From assembly GCA_009760855.2 (NCBI GenBank), contig WPIO01000027.1, forward strand, positions 2,660,501 to 2,724,500: a stretch of DNA of 64,000 nt, read 5' to 3'. Within the stretch, counting starts at the first letter, position 1, and each line of letters begins with the position of its first letter. The DNA is from Cristatella mucedo (lineage: Eukaryota > Bryozoa > Phylactolaemata > Cristatellidae). This document shows, piece after piece, positions 25,056 through 36,229 of the stretch. A program made the translations under genes and the position numbers. The notes below the pieces were generated by a model, which ran no database searches, was not told the origin of the DNA, and saw only the letters and a program-made list of their open reading frames with translations.

Positions 25056-26935
25056 TGTAGTATAGATCCTTAAACCTCTCGGTTGTGAGGAATGCCACCC
25101 CACTCAGTACACTGCATGGACGGCCAGTACCTCCATGTGGCTGGGCTGCCTGAGCTCTGCTGACCACTCCTTTGAGCCAATTGTATCAAAGCAGCGATCT
25201 GGCAAATTGCTGCAAATGGCATGCTCGGCAGGGTGGACGCAAAGCCCTGGACTGCTCTCCTTTGCTGCCATGTGCCGAGCCACCGCAAGCAGGCAGCTGC
25301 AGCTGGCAGCATTCGGCAGCCTTGATTGCGTTGGATTGTGTGGTGGCCGATACTGTGCGATTCCTAAGTCAGCAGGTTGTTCGGAATGCAAATCGACCAA
25401 TTGCTGGAAAGCAATTCGAGCCGGAGGTAGGTTTCTGGCTCCAGACCAATACTGCTACATTTGCCTGATGTCTGGGCATCTCTGCTCGACAGAGCCTAGC
25501 GGATGCCCAGGGACAGGAAGTGGTGCCGGTGTAGCCTTACCAAGTCTACTAGGCTAGGGTTTCGAGTCGAACCAGAGAGGAGGCACTTGGGGTTCGTTCA
25601 ACGTGCCCGAGCAAAAACATCAGTGTCGGAAGAAATTCGGCAGCAGCAGCAGCTCGATAAGATCATGCAACAAGGGTGGCATGCAAACATCAGTCGAGCT
25701 GCCCTGACGAGTCTCCACCTGTACATCTGGATCCGGTGTGGAAGCCATGCCCAGCAGCAGGACCTATGCAGAGCACGTGGGCAGTCAGCTCTAAGCTGAT
25801 CGACCATTCGCTTGCAGCAAGCTCCCGATGTCAGGGTTGCTTTGGCCGGCCGGGTCATATTGGCAGCCAACCAAACTCTCTACCCCCTTTCCATTAGTTG
25901 GGTTGGCCTTTAACTGTTAAAGGGGCTCGACTGTACAGGTATTTTGCTCGGCCCTTTCTCATGCACCAGTATTTGTTTTCGGTTTGTGACTGCTTTGTTG
26001 ACATTGTCCAATTTATCTTTATAGCGCTAGGAGCAAATGATTTGCAACAATGAGGAGGCAGCAGAAGCACTGGCTGGCACTCTTTGCCAGTCAAGCAGGG
26101 CCTGAATGAGAGCCTCGGCAGAGGAGGCATTGATCTAGCAATGCTGTCTCTCATAGGGGTCAAGTGGTTCTGCAGCAGTGGCCCTGTAGTCGAAGAAGGT
26201 AGATGCTGGCACATGGCTCTGAGTACCGTCGTGGCTTGCAAGCAGCCCTGTTGCTTGATGGGCACCGATCTGGCTTGATGGACTTGACTGTGTATCATTA
26301 GCAATCTTTTTGGGACTACCACTAGCAATCGTAGCCCCGCAATTGGACTCCTGCATTCAAAGTGTTAGGAGAATAAATAAACGGTCTTTGACTTAGCCAG
26401 CACTGTACGGGGGGGGGGGGGGTCCGGCTCTTCCTCCTCCTCCTCCTCCTCCTGTAGTGCTCCATCTCTGGCATCATCTCCTCCCCTCTCATCTTCATCT
26501 GCTCCTATTCTTCTCCTCTCCCTCTCCTCGGCCCCCTATCGTGTCTTGAATTTGGGTATGTAACGAAGGTGCCCATCGACAGGGCGGCTATGCGATATGG
26601 TTCTTGAGTTGGCCTTGACGTCATGCGGGTGGCACCAGACTTTGGCAGCCGGCTGAGCAGGGATTTAATGCCGGGCCCTCTCTCAGAAAGGCCCGGCTGC
26701 TTTGCTCTGGTCCTGCTGAGTGGCTGTGGATGGATCCTGTTGACAGTAAGTGGCAGTCCGGAGCTGTGTGCCCCAGCCGGTCGCATAGCCCCTCCCAGCA
26801 TAGCCTAGCAGTGCTCTTGCCTTGCCGCTCCTCAGCCTCCGGTTCGTTATCGCCTCAGCCCTACCGCTGCTGCCTGCCGCTGCTGCGGTCGGTGACGGCT
26901 CGAGCAATGGCGGCCACTCACTTTTCTCTATCCAG
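25056..26935. other. End of intron 1; no exon supported
   Basis: The largest frame (25135-25557, plus) is cysteine-rich but has no regular zinc-finger spacing, and its minus strand is equally open. A poly(G) run and a CTC repeat are listed separately. About 26760-26930 is moderately CpG-rich and could be a minor promoter for the next exon. Confidence 0.45.
26409..26455 (+). repeat. Poly(G) run of 14 and (TCC)n tract
   Basis: There are 14 G at 26409-26422 and, after GTCCGGCTCT, about seven TCC units. Confidence 0.95.
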
Positions 26936-27118
26936 AGTGCCTATCTCAGCTCACCGTCCTACCCAGCCGCAGCCAAGCTGGAGCAACTGGAGGCGCCCTG
27001 CCGACGGCAGCCGACGCTGACGGCGACAGCACGTGAGTGCCGCATGGAATGGAGTATGGCTTCCGATCTGAAGCTCAAGTATGAGCGCATCGACGACCTG
27101 GACGAGCTCAACCGGCTG
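26936..27118 (+). CDS. Exon with first half of a smoothelin-type repeat
   Basis: A polypyrimidine tract and acceptor (TTTTCTCTATCCAG, AG at 26934-26935) precede a 61-codon, phase 0/0 exon. The donor is CTG|GTATGC at 27119. The exon ends KYERIDDLDELNRL, which matches the first helix of the smoothelin repeat: in vertebrate smoothelin an acidic 'E/D-E-L' segment runs into 'L-L-R' (known family feature). The second half follows at 29601 with exactly matching length and phase. In-frame ATGs at 27044 and 27056 (the latter with A at -3 and G at +4) could start a shorter isoform beginning MASDLKLK, closely resembling the start of smoothelins. Acting on actin in the cytoplasm is the expected role of the family; it is not shown here. 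Confidence 0.75.
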
Positions 27119-28202
27119 GTATGCTCGAATGACCAGTGGCTAGCAGCCTGCAGCAACCGAGCGGCATTGCCACACCCCTTGAACAGTGCAGCAGCGGTGG
27201 CAGCAGCCGGAAGCCGGAGTGCTCGTAGCACGAGCCTCGTCTGGGTGTCTGGTCGCTGCGGTGTGGCCCTTCTCAATGCCTTTGCCCAGCCACCCGCATG
27301 TTTCTTTCTGTCTTTGCTTTATCAAGTGCTTCGATAGTCAAAGGAGGTTTTATCGTTCATCCAAAATTGCACTTTTTTGCATTTTCTTTCAACGCCAACT
27401 CGTATTGGTGCCCAGGGAAGCCAGTGGGAGTCATGCTTTGAACAAAAGTCCAGCTATAAAGAATTAAAAATATTGGGCACGATTATAATTGGGGACAGCA
27501 GGAAGAATACAGCCTGTTATAGTCGGGTTGCATTTTTGCTTTCAATCCTACTGATTAGTCGTGGAATTGGTCTGACTTGGCTTTTAGAACTCAGCAGGTG
27601 AGGCCCTTTGTAATCGGTTGATTATGAAATTTTTTAGGTGCGAAGCACTATTTCGTCTTGCAAGAACATGTACTCATTAATCGTGGATTCCTACCGTCCG
27701 AATGCCAGGAGCCGTGGGGGTAAAAAGTAGCTGTGGCCAAGGTCAAGCCCCACATGGTGCATCTTCACCTTGCTTGGCTCAAGGTTGCAGCTTTGTAAAG
27801 CCTGTCCCTATTCCCCAAGTCATTATAGTCTTGCTCACAAGCATTGGCAGACACTCCGATTTGTTTCCCAGGTACTGTGGACTGCTTGGTTATGCTATCA
27901 GTTGATCGGTAGAAAATCTTACTTCTAGTCGGATCCAAACATGTGTCCACTGGTTGCACTCCATGCAACCACTTGGCCACCGAGCCACCCAGCCCCTGTG
28001 TTGGTCACGTATTCGCATATTGGAAGTTGCAGCTAAACTGTCAGCCTCCTTGCTTTCGGCTTACACTATCCTGTAAGTAAGTATTCTTATAACAGTAGCT
28101 CTTCACAAGCCCATCCTGGACCAATTACTGCAAACTAGATGTTCATCTCTGCCACCATACAGTTGTTGAATTATTGAAGAGAGTAATAGTTTATCAGGTA
28201 AA
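27119..28202. other. Intron; no feature seen
   Basis: No exon, SINE or LINE copy is recognised in this part of the intron splitting the smoothelin repeat. Confidence 0.5.
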
Positions 28203-28860
<658 letters not shown>

Positions 28861-29600
28861 GAGAGCACAAGTTCTTGCATGGATCAGAGTACATTTTTGA
28901 GTGTAGTTTGTGGTGCTTGACTAATCTCGGCTGGCAGATACCGTGTGAGAATATGCTGAGGTAACGATGGCAAATTGCTAATTCAAGGGCACATGGAATT
29001 GCACCCGGCTGCATTGTTGGAGCTGGTTAGTTGGCCTCTGCAGTGACTGAGATTTTTGACACGTGATACGACTGGATGGTGTAGGATTACTTGCCGATGA
29101 CAATTATATGAGGGTGTAGTATTAGCAAAAAGAGAGGAATACATGAGTGTCTAGACATCTAGACAATGCTGAGACATTGCAGTTCGTATGACTCGGCATA
29201 CTCCTTCAAAGGCATTAGCATTAGTGACAGGAAATCGTTTTAAAATGCCCCATTGTGCACCAGTTTGGTTGGACAGTGAGCTTGTGTAAATGACACTGTG
29301 CACGGCGGGATGAGTGTAAGTGTGTGTGGCATCACTAATCGCGCAGTCGCACGACGATGGAGCTTGTAGTCTGTGACACTAGCTCCACCAGTTCTGCCTC
29401 ATTTTGCTTGGGCAGGCCTCAGGCCTGTTCTCTACCTGCAAAAGCAAAGGGAGAAACGCCAGCCGCCATCAGAAGGGACGACGGATCCGGAAAGCAATCG
29501 GCGAATGCAGCTCTCGATGCCAATGTAGCATCGGCTGCGGCAGCGCTCGAGGGTGCCGCATCGGCGCTGTCATCTGCTGCGACTCGTGCTGGCGTTGCAG
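28861..29600. other. Intron end upstream of the second smoothelin exon
   Basis: 29357-29600 is GC-rich and open in a different frame (alanine-rich, to 29680). That frame ignores the good acceptor at 29599-29600 and would read the smoothelin exon out of frame, so I treat it as non-coding. Confidence 0.5.
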
Positions 29601-29730
29601 CTGCGAGAGAACACCGACTTCGACGAGAGGCGGGCTCTCCGAGCCATCATCCGAGCGGTGAAAGAGAAGCAGAGCAGTGACACGGCTTGCAGCGGCAGCG
29701 GCAAAAGAGATGGCCACGACGGCAGCCTCG
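29601..29730 (+). CDS. Exon with second half of a smoothelin-type repeat
   Basis: The acceptor GCGTTGCAG (AG at 29599-29600) opens a phase-0 exon reading LRENTDFDERRALRAIIRAV then KEKQ. The smoothelin family signature is 'L-L-R ... (D/E)-x-x-E-R-(K/R)-x-(I/L)-R-x-x-(I/L)-R' (established knowledge). Joining it to the previous exon ...DELNRL reproduces the spacing of that signature without gap or insertion. A serine/glycine-rich segment follows. The donor CTCG|GTAGGG at 29731 gives phase 1, matching the entry of the exon at 41585. A second possible donor (CGCAC|GTGAGC, GT at 29813) would extend the exon by 82 bases and exit in phase 2. Which donor is used is not certain. Confidence 0.78.
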
Positions 29731-30642
29731 GTAGGGCAGCACCTCCCAGTCGTTCTGCTGAGCAGCTGCTCTCGCGCTGTCGACCGCTGTGGCAGCTCTC
29801 GCATCCACGCACGTGAGCTGCCTCTCGAGGCCGGCTCGCAGTAGCAATAGCTCTCGATCTGCTTGCGATAGCTCGCGATCCGCTTTCGGTAGTGGTCTCT
29901 GCTCCGGTGGCAGTCACTCTCCTGCTCGATCGCTTGCTGGCTGACCGCTCAGCACCTGCAGAGCCGGAAGGCAGCCCTGTAGCTGCTGCTCAGCTGCTTC
30001 TGTGGCAGCTGGTTCGTCGAGTGCCTTGCAGCCGCCGGCGGCTGCCCTGTTTGAACTGGACGGAGCTTGCCGGTGGGACTAGTGCTTTGAGCAAACAAGC
30101 TTCTAAGCCACCCCAGGCAGGAGCCGTGCAGGCAGCGAGATGAACCCAAGTGTCTGCACAATGGGCTGGTATTTATTCACTGCCGCTTTGCTGCATCCAG
30201 CCCCTTCCTGTTGACCTCGGCGGCAGACTCATCCAGGGCTGATGGGCAGATGGGAAAAAACCCTTGGGAGGAGTGCAGCCGATGGGTGAGTGAGTGGGGG
30301 GGGGGAGCTGGGGGGGGGGTTGAGAAGCTTACTGATGTCGTTTGTTTACTTTTACAAGCTGCCGGTTTGTTTGGCAGTCATTCTGATGGAGTGTAGGAGA
30401 TTTTGACCGGGATAGGTTCTGACTGAGTGACATCAGTAGAGGGCTTCCCTTGTAGAATCCATCCATATTTTTAGCTTCGTTGTTTCACCGAAAATGAAGC
30501 AGACAGTGATAGAATACTCCACCCTCCCACACATCATGATCGTCACTATGAGTTCGTTCTGCCTCCAGGTAATCAAGCTCTAGACCACGGCCTTCCCTCT
30601 TTTTGCTTTGGGTAGCCAAGCTTCCAGATGGTACCATAAATA
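29731..30642. other. Intron with a GC-rich part and a weak candidate exon
   Basis: 29731-30150 stays GC- and CpG-rich. A 120-base, phase 1/1 block at 29953-30072 (acceptor GACCGCTCAG, donor GCCG|GTGGGA) could be skipped or included without changing frame. It is P/A-rich then C/W-rich and its donor is weak, so I do not call it as an exon. The rest shows nothing apart from a G-rich run. Confidence 0.4.
30295..30319 (+). repeat. Interrupted poly(G) run
   Basis: Two G runs of about 10 are separated by AGCT. This is potential G-quadruplex sequence. Confidence 0.9.
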
Positions 30643-30815
30643 ATACTAGCTGATTTCACAGCCTCTTTTTGTATAGCGACAGAAGAGCCTTTACGACTAT
30701 CACCACCGCTTGCAGTGATGATAAAGGATCGCCCACAGCAGGATTCGAACCCGTAACCTCGGCGCCAAGGTCGTGAAAAGCAACCGCCTTACCTAGTGAG
30801 CCATTACGGCTCACC
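30643..30815 (-). repeat. SINE-A copy, reverse strand
   Basis: On the minus strand GTGAGCCGTAATGGCTCACT (head), GGGTTCGAATCCTGCTGTGG (B box) and GACAGAAGAGCC / GCTATACAAAAAGAGGCTGT (body and end, in the reversed order) all lie at family spacing. It is well preserved. Confidence 0.9.
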
Positions 30816-30984
30816 ATTTACCTGATGCATGGGAAGAATTCTGATTAAAGATCTGCTTGTGAAGTTAAGCCAAACAAATCCGACTTGAACTTACTGAGCT
30901 AATCAGATTTGGTCATCACTTAAAGATTCTGGACTGTCTACAGCTGTGGCTTGATAAAAATCTAACTGACTCCCTGATTCTGTC

Positions 30985-31763
30985 TAGCCTAGACTTCAGC
31001 CATTCTGTTTTATCTGGGCTACCGATAAAGGCATAAAGCCTCTGCAGTCAGTGATGAATGTGGCTGGCTCCTTGGCTAGTCAACAAACCCCAGAGGATCA
31101 TCCACGTGTCTCCTTTGCTATAGGAGCTGCGATGGTGCACCGTCGATCAACTGATGTATAGCACAATTCTTACTCTGACCAATAAGGCTGCCATGGCTTG
31201 GCTCCTTCATACCTAGTTGAATTGCTGCACCCGTTTCGGGCTCATCCTTTCAGTGCCCTCAGGTCCTCGGTGGAAAATAAATTAGCAGTTTCATTCCTAT
31301 GCTTAAAGACCGCTTGCCACCGAAGCTTGAAATAAATGAATAATACACATTAGCTGATTTAACAGCCTCATTTGTATATCGGCAGAAGAGCCTTAATGGC
31401 TCACAAATGATCACCACTGCTTGCAGTGAGCGCTACAGGATCGCCCACTGCAGGATTCGAACTTGGGGCGTGAAGAGCGAGAACCTTATAGAACCTTTAG
31501 AACCTTAGAACCTCGTGGGCTAAGAACCAGGGGGAATTTTTTCGGCAGGTCCTAGACTGTGGTAGTCACTTCTACAATTCTTCTGCAATAATATCTCCTC
31601 TCCTGCTGCCGACTGCTGCAAATCCTTTCCAGCCATCCTGAGCTGCTACTTCCATGCTACTCATTACCTCAACTACCCTCCTGACCCAGCTATGCTTCTC
31701 ACTTTCTCTTTGTTGCGTGAGTTGAAGTCTGTTGGCTATCGCATGCGTATCGAAAGACGCGCA
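30985..31763 (+). mobile_element. LINE-B fragment, plus strand, split by a SINE
   Basis: The segment matches the reversed LINE-B copy at 31764-32550 point for point. CACGTGTCTCCTTTGCTATA is followed by a decayed 'HGLAPSYLAELLH' region (31195-31230), 'ENKLAVSFLCLKT' (31272-31310) and, after the SINE, CAGGTCCTAGACTGTGGTAG to TCTTTGTTGCGTGAGTTGAA. It is frameshifted and truncated at both ends. Confidence 0.88.
31337..31515 (-). repeat. SINE-A copy nested in LINE-B
   Basis: TTAGCTGATTTAACAGCCTC, GCAGAAGAGCCTTAATGGCT and CTGCAGGATTCGAACTTGGG give the reversed SINE-A order. The head is eroded into a short GAACCTTA tandem repeat (31480-31512). LINE-B continues on both sides, so the SINE inserted after the LINE. 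Confidence 0.85.
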
Positions 31764-32550
31764 GGCTTTGTATCTCCGTCTGTAACTCCACAAAGTCATA
31801 AAAACCATGTGGGTGTTAGGCAGGAGAGTTTTGTTTAGCGCACTCACAGCTTAAGCGGCTTTCGGTACGCATTCGGTAGCCAACAGACTTCGTCTCACAC
31901 AACAAAGAGAAAGTGGGAAGCATAGCAGAGTCCGGAGAGCAGTTGAGGTAGTGAGTAGCATAGAAGTAGCAGCTCAGGACCGCTGAAAAAGATGTGCCAT
32001 AGTCGGCAGTAGGAGAGTAGTTGTCGTTGCGCAAGAATTGTGGAAGCGAGTTCCACAGTCTAGGACCTGCAGCGCTAAAGCTTCTGTCGCCAACTGTCTT
32101 TACGCGGAGGAATGGGACAGCTAATTTATTGTCCACACAGGACCTCAGGGCACGAACAGGCTGAAACTGATGCAGCAGTTCAGCTAGGTACGAAGGAGCC
32201 AAGCCGTGGCGGGCCTTGTGGGTCAGAATAAGAACTTTGCTCTGTATCCTTTGCTCAACCGTCAACCATCCTAGCTCTTTCAGCAAAGGAGACACGTGCT
32301 CAAACCGCTGGGACGTGAAGACTAGCCTTGCAGCCATATTCATAGTCAGCTGCAGTGGCTTAGTTGCCTTTTTTGGTAGCTTAGCTAAAAGGGAATTGCA
32401 ATAATCAAGCTGAGACAGAACTAAAGAGCTAGTTAAATATTTTACAAGCCACTGTGGGAGACAGCTCCTAATCTTGGATAGGGATCGGATGTGATGGCTA
32501 GCTGTAGAGGCAGTCTTCTGAATGAAGCTTTTTAAATTTTGTGTGGGCTA
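31764..32550 (-). mobile_element. LINE-B fragment, best-preserved ORF2 C-terminus
   Basis: A minus-strand frame of 175 codons (31816-32343) reads HVSPLLKELGWLTVEQRIQS, KVLILTHKARHGLAPSYLAE, KLAVPFLRVKTVGDRSFSAA and GPRLWNSLPQFLRND. This is the standard C-terminal region of CR1/Jockey-type ORF2 proteins. The 3' end of the element (TATGACTTTGTGGAGTTACA on the minus strand) is present. It is 5'-truncated and lacks the polymerase core. Confidence 0.92.
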
Positions 32551-32565
32551 TAGAAAACTCCAGTG

Positions 32566-32632
32566 AACCGCCCACCTAGTCCTCGTGGCTTTGTGGATTT
32601 ACAGACGAAGATACATTGCATTACATTACTTT
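32566..32632 (+). mobile_element. Solo LINE-B 3' end, plus strand
   Basis: CGTGGCTTTGTGGATTTACA, GACGAAGATA and a CATTA-rich tail match the LINE-B terminus. Only about 65 bases remain. Confidence 0.7.
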
Positions 32633-32959
32633 CGTAGATCTCCTAGCCTTGAAGTTGAATGAGCTTCTATAATTACGTTCATCAAGTCGTGCCAACTACT
32701 CCGAACCAGCAGCACATGCTCATAAATCGTTCACTAAATGAAGTGCAAGTTGCAGCAGAAAGAACCTCCGATGTTAAATTCAAGGATGGGCAGCCATTTT
32801 ACCCTCTGCTCCAGAGCTAGGCTGTCTTTTGGGTTTTCTCCTGAAATGGCATCAAGCCAACTACGAAGCGTCACCGAGACACTAGGGACACTTCTTAAGA
32901 AAACTGCTATGAACAGCCGGCCAGGAAGTCTCATTTTGTATTGCTCCCTAAGAGACCTT

Positions 32960-33075
32960 ATCAATATTCAAGCGCTTCACGAACGCCACGGGGCTTGAAC
33001 CCACGACCTCGGCAATCAATTAAATTCACATTGACCTCTGTTGGGGCAAGCTCATTAAACACTGGGCTTAACCGG
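32960..33075 (-). repeat. SINE-B partial copy, reverse strand
   Basis: GGGGCTTGAACCCACGACCT and CACTGGGCTTAACCGGC give the reversed B-box and A-box regions, with an insertion between them. The tail half is lost. Confidence 0.55.
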
Positions 33076-34104
33076 CACGGCATGTGGCCATTCGCAGTCT
33101 GAAGTCGAAGTCTGAAGTCGCAGTCGAAGCCGTGTCTGAGCGAAGGCTTTAGGGGTAAATTTGTGTGCTGCACAGACGTCAGCGTTTGTGCAGGGTTCTG
33201 ACAACTTCTTTTCCTGAATTTTTATCGAAAACCAACTGAGCGGTTATCTCGTTCAGGATTACCTGTTATATGGTCTTGTCATGCACAAGACTAAGGCGGC
33301 AGCCAAAAAAAGAAAATGAACCTGCATATGTTATTATGCAGCTCACTGAATGCTTGCACAAGCAGCCAAAACACGACAAAGTAGCTAATGTCAATATGCT
33401 GGAAAAGCATGGCAACATGACTTTTAAAACCTCTAGTCATTTTAAAAATTTGCTTCCATTAAATGGTTGTGGGTATTACAGTAAGTTGTCCACTTTGTCT
33501 CGATTACAGACAAAAATACTAACCTTTTTAATGTAATTTAGGGGGAATGTTAAGAGAACGATTATAAAATTGGTCCGGCAATTGAACATTTTTAGGGTAC
33601 CTTTCAAAAGACAAACATATTCGAAATGCGATAGGAAGCTTTGACGACTTCAACGTACAAGAAAAAATGATTGGGCAAACCATGGACTAACCCGGATGTA
33701 AGCAGGAAGCAAAATATCTATAAATACAAAATTGACCGATTTCTGCATCACATTCGACTTGCATTCCGACTTATAGATACACGGTAAATCTCAATACATG
33801 TGTGAAGATTGAGGTGAATTCTTTTGACTTTTATACGGGTTCATTCTCAGTGGAGCTTGATGCCTTGAACTTGGCTAATACAGCACATGTTGGACTGAAA
33901 TTTGAAAGGCAATTTTGGCCCTGCTTGCACAACGAAATTCTAGAAAATTTCTGTATTCTGTTGGATATAGTTTGGTTTACATATACTTGATTGCAGAAAA
34001 TAAAGCTGCCAGACGTCTGATGGCATTCGATGACGTTCTGGTAAGCTGCCCCAACTTAGTTGGAGTGTGTGGCAGCTACTCTCACTCCCATTTTCGACGA
34101 GCAG

Positions 34105-34105
<1 letters not shown>
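33076..34105. other. Intron; no feature seen
   Basis: AT-rich, CpG-poor sequence with short frames (33270-33536, 33802-33990) lacking splice signals and homology. Confidence 0.5.

Positions 34106-34200
<95 letters not shown>
34106..34200 (+). repeat. (CA)n microsatellite
   Basis: CA dinucleotides to 34192, then a short AT tail. It directly adjoins the 3' end of a reversed SINE-B. Confidence 0.98.
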
Positions 34201-34325
34201 TACATTTGTATAGCATCCTTATAGATCTAAATCTCTATTCAGGCACTTTACGTATGCCACAGAGTGAGAGCCCACGACTTTTGGTAGTTAAAGGCGAGCA
34301 CCTTAACCCTGAGCCAAACAAGACT
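34201..34325 (-). repeat. SINE-B copy, reverse strand
   Basis: ACATTTGTATAGCATCCTTA, CTAAATCTCTATTCAGGCAC, GAGAGCCCACGACTTTTGGT and CACCTTAACCCTGAGCCAAA are the reversed tail, body, B-box and A-box regions of the family. Confidence 0.82.
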
Positions 34326-34584
34326 GCATGCTCTAGCTGTGAAACTTCTGGACAGCAACCATTTCCATGCTGCCTCTGTGGCTGCAGGCTGCTTTCCGGT
34401 GGCTGCAGCCCTGACTCCTTGCTGCTTGACCTCTGCACGGTGAAGGTGTAGACGCCATATGGATTACTAAATTCCCCGAAAGATAGCAGTCAGGTGCCAC
34501 GGGGCGTGGTATGGCCACACATCTGAGCCATAATTTTGACTGAGGATGAGCTAATCAGCATCTGCATAGAGCCTGAAAGTTGAT

Positions 34585-34820
34585 TAAATCTTTTGGAGAC
34601 CATCCCTTTAGTTCGTATGCTCCCAAAGCCTGGAACTCACTCCCGACTTCTGTCACGATATCCCTGACTTGACCACATTTAAAAAGAAATTAAGACGCAC
34701 CTATTTATGACAGCATTTATGACATTTATGACATTTATGACATTTATGACAGCATTATGACAGCCTTGAAAGAGATTGAGGTCTCTGAGGGTGCTTTATC
34801 AAGTGTATTATTATTATTAT
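34585..34820 (+). mobile_element. LINE-A fragment with an internal tandem expansion
   Basis: GGAGACCATCCC through GCTCCCAAAGCCTGGAACTC encodes the 'GDRAF ... PKAWNSLP' block. TTTAAAAAGAAATTAAGACG encodes the 'FKKKLRTHLF' block. CATTTATGA-type units are then repeated about five times (34711-34750). The hairpin tail AAAGAGATTGAGGTCTCTGA and ATT repeats end it. Most of the normal 3' UTR is replaced by the small array. Confidence 0.87.
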
Positions 34821-36229
34821 TATTACTACTACTGTTATTATTACTTCCAGTCACCTTTGGCTGGTGCTCGAGCACTAGCCTACTGCTGCAGTTGTGGGCC
34901 GGCCAACGTTTGTCTGAGGAGGACACTTGTAGATGCTAGATGGACACACAGTAGCCTGCTTTGGAGACGATGGCATGTGTGTGCCACACCTTTGCCGATC
35001 AAGGAAGTTGGTTGAGGGGCTCTTAGGAGAATGGGGTGTGAGCTGCTAAAAGATCGAGGCGCATTAGCCCAGGCAAGGTCATGGTCTCATCGCTGCTGTC
35101 AAAAATGCTGCCCATGGGAGTAGATTGATTAGGTGGCCTCAAGTGGGATTTACCTCCAAACGAAGCACAGTGCGTTTATCGATTCAGACATGACTTTGAA
35201 ACTGACTATTTGTGGCAGCTGATCAGGCTTGGTTCCATCACATCATGCTTTTTTTCTTGGCAGCTTTGCTTTTCCATTTCTGGTCGTTAAACATTATTAG
35301 ACTTTCAGCCAGGCAAGCTCAACTAGCTTTTAATGCAAAGACAATTCTATAAAAATGAGTATTTGTGTAACAAACAGGAAGTAAAAAAGGAAGGAAAAAA
35401 GTCAACAACTCGGTCTATTAAAAGTAAAATCCTGAAGGTAGCGGGCATCTGTTGGGTAAGACTCGCCGGCTGCTGCTATATACTGCCACAAAAAAGTAGC
35501 AGTTTGCTCAGTGCATGCAAATCATTTCAGTAGGTTTTCTGTAGTCATTACACTAGCAGTGACTCCTACTCCTCGTAGAATGCTAAGTCTTTGAGTAACT
35601 CAAAAAATGTGGCTACATGTAAATTTGCAAAAGAGCCGGAATTCTCCCCGAGAGGCCAAGCCCAGGCAGGCTGCTGTGGTAACCAGAGACAGCCAGGGAA
35701 GCTGTCTTAGCAACTGGCTCGGCCTGCACCCGACACTTGCGTCTGAGAAGAAACGCAAGTCTGTCAGTTTTGCATAATCCAGAAAAGCTTTAGCATCTGC
35801 AATGTATGCACACCAATGTCTGCAAGTATCAAGCACACCATTCTGGCCAAAAGTTAGTTATGCCCGCAGTCGAAAAGATCAGATACCCTAGGTCTTGATT
35901 CGATGATTTGATGATTTGACTACGGTATGTGAAGGGTGCATTCATGGGAACTAATTCTCTCTAAGATCGATGTAATTCCTAGTGCCGGCGTCGATGAGGT
36001 GGTTTTATCTAGCCCGTTATTAGCCTCCGACCAATCTAATCCCATTTGGAAAAATGTGGTCCTTCTGCTTCAAGAGGCAATTATTGCGAGAGCACAAATA
36101 GCATTAGGCTGGATCATTTCAGTGTCGGTTGTACATGGTTGTTTTGGCCGTCAGAAATTGACAAAAATCGGAGAGGCTTAGAAGTTCATTCAAGAATAAT
36201 TGGCAAACCGGTGCCTTGTTAGGCTAGAC
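34821..36229. other. Intron; no feature seen
   Basis: I see no exon. Parts of 35930-36230 may be a decayed upstream portion of the LINE that follows, but no motif is clear. Confidence 0.45.

Noticed and set aside
25135-25557. 140-codon cysteine-rich plus frame
   Set aside because: Cysteines do not follow a zinc-finger or retroviral knuckle spacing, and splice sites are absent.
29357-29680. 107-codon alanine-rich plus frame
   Set aside because: It overlaps the smoothelin exon in another frame and ignores its acceptor. The smoothelin motif and the phase continuity decide for the 29601 frame.
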